Of a DNA stretch of 64,000 nt, positions 60,397 through 64,000 are shown piece after piece. Both the position numbers and the translations under genes were made by a program. The notes under the pieces were generated by a model that ran no database searches, was not told the DNA's origin, and saw only the letters and a program-made list of their open reading frames with translations. Each line of letters opens with the position of its first letter. Positions within the stretch are counted from its first letter, which is position 1. Location: contig NZ_JBEPSM010000004.1 of NCBI RefSeq assembly GCF_040548815.1, positions 310,001 to 374,000 of the forward strand, given 5' to 3'. Source of the DNA: Kaistia defluvii (GTDB taxonomy: Bacteria > Pseudomonadota > Alphaproteobacteria > Rhizobiales > Kaistiaceae).

Positions 60397-63327
60397 TCAC
60401 GGTAGAATTGCGTCGTTCGAGACGAAATGATCGCGGTCATTAATGTATGAAGGCAGACCCGGGCCCAAGATCGGCTCACTGGCGGCTTCTTTCGCTGCAA
60501 TCACCTGATTTAGGTCGAAGAGGAACGTGAGATCGTCAGCGGTCTTCCTCATTCCGTATGCCTTGCGCACGGCCACGTCCAAGTTTTCAGTCGCTATCTT
60601 CAGCGGATGTTCACCGGGCAGCTCGAGACCACGGTATAGCTCGCGGAAAGATAGGTTGTGCTTTGTCATCAGCTCGCGACGAACCTTACGAAGGTTGCGA
60701 CCAGCCTCCGCAACCTCTTTGACAGACACCAGTGTCGGGGCCTGAGGCCAAGGGAAGCTGTCCCACACAGTGTTCGACGTGTAGCGGAAACGCTCCGTAA
60801 GCGTAGAGCACCGGTTAATGAACCAGCTCCAGTGCGGGGTCGATTGCATGATGCCGAACGAATAGTCGTCATCGAACGGGAAGACCTGGATCGCGTCGTT
60901 TGGGCTAATCTCTGACGAGATGAACTCAAAGACAGGTCGCAGAGTAGTTCGGGAGCAACCGATGTAGCGCTTCAACGGGCTGACGGCTGCGACCATGTCC
61001 TCGCGCACATAGGACATTCGCCACCAGTAATTGAGGAAGTTTCGATGGTGCCAATTGACCTTTGCTTTCGGGTTCGTTGCAAGGGCCTCCTGGTTCTTCT
61101 TCAATTCGTTGGCCGCCGCCTTCTGGCGTTGGGGTAGGACGGTGGCCTGGATGCGATGGAAGACATCGGGATAACCCTGAGCCTCAAGCAAATCCTTACC
61201 GCTAAAGTCGATCACGTAGCGTGTGGGTTTCGCGTCCTTCTTGCCCAACATGTCATCACCGACGATGAACGGCTTCACCACCTCCTGATACTTCGGGTCC
61301 TTATTGAAGAGCAGCCTTGCCTCGGCTGGCTTCAGAAGAAAGCCCTTATGGCCATGCGTCTGCCCCTGAAAGTTGGTCCCCTTTTTCGCATTTGCCTGGA
61401 TCGTCTTGGCCTTGGTCACATCTATGCGGAACGACAACGATGAGGGGATACGGTCCAAGTCCTCGTGGCGCCATCCAGCGTCAAGCTTGTTGCCCTCTTG
61501 GATGTAGAGGCGCCTCTTCCCGGGGGCATCACCTTTCACCCAGTTTACGATAGAGACACTGAGGTTTGCCGCCCCTGGCCAAATCATGCTGGACACGGCT
61601 TCCGTGATGGTGCCACCGGTCGCCAAAACGTGATCAAGCCCACTCTCGCGGGAGTAGTTCTGCTTGATTGTATTGGTGCCTACCAAGCCGGCACGCTGGC
61701 CTTCGCCTAGATGATCGTGAGCGAGCCGTATCCAGTACACGCAGTAGTCGGCACGTCCGTCAACCTCAGGATGACGCTCTCTGACCTTGTTGAGGTATTT
61801 TGGTCCCAGCTCTTCCTGGAGCTTATTCTTGCTCTGATAAGGTGGATTCCCGATGATTGCGTGGGTGTCAGGCCAATCGACGAAGAGAGCGTCTCCTTCG
61901 ATGATGTTGGTGTCAAGATTGTCGAGCGGCAGCACCTCGTCTTCTGAGAAGGCGAGTTCGAGGTTTCCTTTGAACCCATTGGTCTCCGCATTGAGGGTCT
62001 CAACTGCCTCGTCAAATGACAGCTTCTTTGCTAAAAGTAGAACGACCTTTGTGAGCTCAACACCGAAGTGATCGTTGTCGATACCATAGAACTGTCTTGG
62101 GCTAATCGCGCAGAGGCGCTTGGCACGCTCAAGGAACTCCTTTTGGCTGATCTCTGATAGCCGGATCATGATGCGAGCATCCAATCGGGCCATTTCTCGG
62201 TAGGCGACATACAGAAAATTGCCGCTGCCGCATGAGGGATCCAGAACCTTAAACTCAGAGAGTTCGCGACGAAGGTTGACCAGATGCTTTAAAGTCTTTG
62301 CTGTGTCGATCCTCTCTTCCCATGGTTTGACTATGGTGGGTCCGACGATGCGCTGAATGTCAGCCTCGGAAGTGAAGTGGCGCCCGTGCTGATGGCGTTC
62401 TTCCGAATCCATGCTCGACTGGAAAATTGTACCAAAGATCGCAGGGTTCACCTGTGACCAGTTCTTCCCGGCGATGCCAGTGTTATCCGGCGTTCCATCG
62501 CCCCCAAGCAGCTCAAGTTCATACTTGGTCAGCTCGACAGGTTCGACCGTGGCAAAAAGGCCACCGTTAAAATAGGGGACACCCACAAAGCGCCCGGCAG
62601 AAGCCGGCTTCTTCGAGTCCATTTGGGCGAAGAGTTGCTTGAACAGGTCATAGGACGACCAGCCCTTCTCCTGGCAGTCTCGAACGATCTGCGTCACAGT
62701 GCCGGAGGGGATGAGGTCGATGTCCTCGGCAAACATAGTAACCACGAGCTGCAGCACGAACCGCTGAGCAACCTCGCGGTCGATTGGCTTACCGGGGCGC
62801 TTGATCAGGCTCTGGAATAAGTCGGCGGTCTGATTAGCAGCTTGGCGAGATACTTTCTCGCGATCGTTATTGAAGATCGGCGGCTTCTCCTGCGGCAGCA
62901 GGAAATTAAGCGCGGTGTACCGATGATCGATGTCGTGGACACTGACCTTGTCGACGGGCTCATCGAGCTGTCGGTCGAAGTCGTAGATCCAGAATTCGTC
63001 AAAGTTACACAGGACTGCGTACCTGGGTCGATTTGGTACCGCATTGAGCCAGTACTCGAACGCCTGCCGGTAGTGAAGGTTGAGCTTCTCACCGCGCTTC
63101 TTCATCTCGATAAGAGCGCGTGGTTTCCACATCAGGTCGGCGAACGAGGTACCCCGGCCCCTCTTCTTTACGCGGAACTCAAGAGTCGCGCCGGCCTCCT
63201 TGTAGCCGGCGTGGCCGAAAGCCTTGAAAAGCCGGTCGCAGAAAACTTGGGCTTCGCCCTTTTCGTCGCCTTGCAACGATCGGACATAAAGCTGAAATTG
63301 ATGAAGGTCTTCAACGATCTTTGACAT
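60397..63327 (-). CDS. MmeI-like single-chain restriction-modification enzyme (type IIL)
   Basis: 976 aa with all parts in one chain. The N-terminal PD-(D/E)xK nuclease is seen as Asp64...Glu74-x-Lys76 (FADLMWKPRALIEMKKRG). A helical spacer follows. The gamma-class N6-adenine methyltransferase has motif I DPSCGSGNF (363-371) and catalytic NPPY (494-497), with FYGIDNDHFGVELTKV between them. The C-terminal third (about 640-870) should be the target-recognition domain. Such enzymes methylate one strand and cut about 20 bp away. The start at 63327 follows GGGAGGGG. By eye the gene is AT-richer than its neighbours, suggesting recent transfer. It probably defends the element's host against phages. 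Confidence 0.85.
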   Translation of the reverse strand: MSKIVEDLHQFQLYVRSLQGDEKGEAQVFCDRLFKAFGHAGYKEAGATLEFRVKKRGRGTSFADLMWKPRALIEMKKRGEKLNLHYRQAFEYWLNAVPNRPRYAVLCNFDEFWIYDFDRQLDEPVDKVSVHDIDHRYTALNFLLPQEKPPIFNNDREKVSRQAANQTADLFQSLIKRPGKPIDREVAQRFVLQLVVTMFAEDIDLIPSGTVTQIVRDCQEKGWSSYDLFKQLFAQMDSKKPASAGRFVGVPYFNGGLFATVEPVELTKYELELLGGDGTPDNTGIAGKNWSQVNPAIFGTIFQSSMDSEERHQHGRHFTSEADIQRIVGPTIVKPWEERIDTAKTLKHLVNLRRELSEFKVLDPSCGSGNFLYVAYREMARLDARIMIRLSEISQKEFLERAKRLCAISPRQFYGIDNDHFGVELTKVVLLLAKKLSFDEAVETLNAETNGFKGNLELAFSEDEVLPLDNLDTNIIEGDALFVDWPDTHAIIGNPPYQSKNKLQEELGPKYLNKVRERHPEVDGRADYCVYWIRLAHDHLGEGQRAGLVGTNTIKQNYSRESGLDHVLATGGTITEAVSSMIWPGAANLSVSIVNWVKGDAPGKRRLYIQEGNKLDAGWRHEDLDRIPSSLSFRIDVTKAKTIQANAKKGTNFQGQTHGHKGFLLKPAEARLLFNKDPKYQEVVKPFIVGDDMLGKKDAKPTRYVIDFSGKDLLEAQGYPDVFHRIQATVLPQRQKAAANELKKNQEALATNPKAKVNWHHRNFLNYWWRMSYVREDMVAAVSPLKRYIGCSRTTLRPVFEFISSEISPNDAIQVFPFDDDYSFGIMQSTPHWSWFINRCSTLTERFRYTSNTVWDSFPWPQAPTLVSVKEVAEAGRNLRKVRRELMTKHNLSFRELYRGLELPGEHPLKIATENLDVAVRKAYGMRKTADDLTFLFDLNQVIAAKEAASEPILGPGLPSYINDRDHFVSNDAILP

Positions 63328-63738
63328 ACTGCCCCTCCCAGCGAGTACGGCTACCTGTCTACCGCAGCATTGTCGACAGCGAAGTCATATAAGCAGCTTC
63401 ATAACTGGCGCCATGCGAGGCACTAAGGCGCTCACTTCGCCGCAAGAAAAGCTCGCCTGTGGCACAAAAACTTTTGCGGCACCCGAGGTCGCTCATCCGC
63501 TCCTAAGCAGGGGCGCCACGACAGGATTGACCGTGTTGGCGTCAGCTACCGACCGGCGGCACTTATGTCCCATCGGAAGCTGACTCATGCGATGCCGCTG
63601 TTGGTGAACCAATTTGCGTGGCTACCACGCGCGGATGATCGGCGGGCTCAGCGTGAGGAAGCAGGCCGGAGATTGCCCAGTAAGCTATACTATCGGGTTC
63701 CGCGCGGCTGCTAAGCGTGGGTGTCGCCCGTGAAGCAA
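63328..63738. other. Non-coding region between restriction gene and right repeat
   Basis: About 410 bases containing the presumed minus-strand promoter of the restriction gene. At 63455-63485 the sequence CTGTGGCACAAAAACTTTTG resembles, in opposite orientation, GTGCCAC next to a T-run at 53263-53277. A 49-codon plus-strand frame (63565-63714) starts MSHRKLTHAMPLLVNQFAWL and has no clear ribosome site or family; it is noted but not called. Confidence 0.4.
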
Positions 63739-63853
63739 AAGCCGATATGGCGGCCGAGAGCGGCCCTCGCGGCTTAACTTGCCACTAGTGCCCCTTCAAG
63801 TCTCCCCTGTAGGAGAAAGGAGCCTAGAGTAGGATCGGTCTCTCCTTCTCATC
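63739..63853 (+). repeat. 115 bp duplicated segment, right copy
   Basis: 114 of 115 bases match 59877-59991. It carries the same last 12 codons and stop of the palm-domain gene, but the upstream sequence is unrelated, so only a tail of the gene was duplicated. In the gene's frame the preceding codons are open back to a TAA at 63712. Confidence 0.95.
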
Positions 63854-64000
63854 TTCGACCTCGCCATGAGGAAAGCCCCAAGGGCAACATGAGGGCTGGG
63901 AGAGGAGACCCGACATTTATGCTCAAGGTGACTGACCTCCTCCCGGACAAGCTTCCAGCCCCGCTCATGGCCCGGAGAGGGTGGAGGGATGAATCCCCAC
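63807..64000 (+). ncRNA. Second copy of the putative structured RNA, cut by the window end
   Basis: H1 is kept with one mismatch (CTGTAGG/CCTAGAG). H2 is kept as GGTCTC/GAGACC (63837-63842 with 63905-63910) around a longer, different loop. H3 keeps its left arm ACCTCCTC exactly (63935-63942), pairing to GAGAGGGT (63975-63982) with one wobble and one mismatch. H4 has different arms that still pair with a bulge (GTGGaGGGA with TCCCCAC, 63981-64000). Conserved unpaired blocks include GGGCAAC and a 20-base block ending CTCCTCCCGGA. The element may continue past 64000. Confidence 0.4.

Noticed and set aside
60243..60500. 85-codon minus-strand frame overlapping the end of the restriction gene
   Set aside because: Overlaps the restriction gene's 3' end by over 100 bp in another frame, and has no ribosome site or recognisable composition.
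50962..64000. CRISPR array or insertion-sequence ends in the accessory region
   Set aside because: No series of equal repeats with spacers, no transposase gene, and no terminal inverted repeats were seen; the 115 bp repeat is direct and only two-fold.

Overview
This 64 kb window is GC-rich DNA that looks like the chromosome or a large replicon of an alphaproteobacterium of the Hyphomicrobiales (rhizobial) type. The evidence is dense ABC sugar and sugar-acid uptake operons of several different transporter classes, each with its own GntR, LacI or RpiR regulator, and a uronate dehydrogenase of the Agrobacterium type. The genus cannot be settled from the sequence. No intact tRNA, rRNA, CRISPR array or insertion sequence was seen.

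Positions 1-50.7 kb are six catabolic blocks. (A) 0-12.9 kb, plus strand: a hexuronate/sugar-acid operon with a GntR regulator, a DapA-family lyase, a complete polyamine/iron-type (family 1) ABC importer, an enolase-superfamily dehydratase, uronate dehydrogenase, a mutarotase and an IlvD/Edd dehydratase. RraA-family genes lie at both ends and a convergent second GntR closes the block. (B) 13.2-20.3 kb: a GH172 (DUF2961) glycosidase with a dipeptide-type ABC importer, ending at a strong terminator. (C) 20.3-27 kb, minus strand: a NitT/TauT-type importer with a fused double permease, a DapA-like protein lacking the catalytic lysine, a small protein resembling the RarA/MgsA C-terminal domain, and an RpiR regulator. 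(D) 27.1-33.3 kb, plus: a LacI regulator, a MalEFG-type importer without ATPase, an MDR dehydrogenase and a hydroxypyruvate-isomerase-like enzyme. (E) 33.3-43.8 kb, minus: a ribose-type importer (RbsA-like ATPase, two permeases, binding protein) with HisD/HpsN-like, 3-hydroxyacyl-CoA-type and SDR dehydrogenases, an MBL-fold hydrolase and a LacI regulator. Three copies of the palindrome GAGAACGTTCTC mark its control sites. (F) 44.4-50.7 kb: an enolase-superfamily dehydratase, a DapA-family lyase and another ATPase-less MalEFG importer, divergent from a GntR gene across a 40 bp inverted repeat.

From about 50.96 kb to beyond the right end lies an integrative element. It starts with a short sequence resembling a tRNA-Ser 3' end, followed by a tyrosine recombinase, a small protein, a winged-helix regulator, a 0.6 kb non-coding stretch with a degenerate tRNA-Leu-like sequence and CCTAAGG repeats, and a 1023-residue virion-type protein that joins a muramidase-like domain to an M15 peptidase. 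After a terminator comes a tight three-gene unit: an unknown, a zinc-ribbon protein and a 454-residue protein with a polymerase-like palm.

The most interesting signal follows that palm gene. Its last 13 codons (12 residues plus stop), together with about 80 bp of downstream DNA, are repeated almost perfectly 3.9 kb further right, and beyond the near-identical part both copies keep a similar order of hairpins and conserved blocks. The two copies bracket an MmeI-like single-chain restriction-modification gene of visibly different base composition. The arrangement suggests a cargo slot for defence genes, bounded by a structured, possibly transcribed element linked to an uncharacterised polymerase-like protein.
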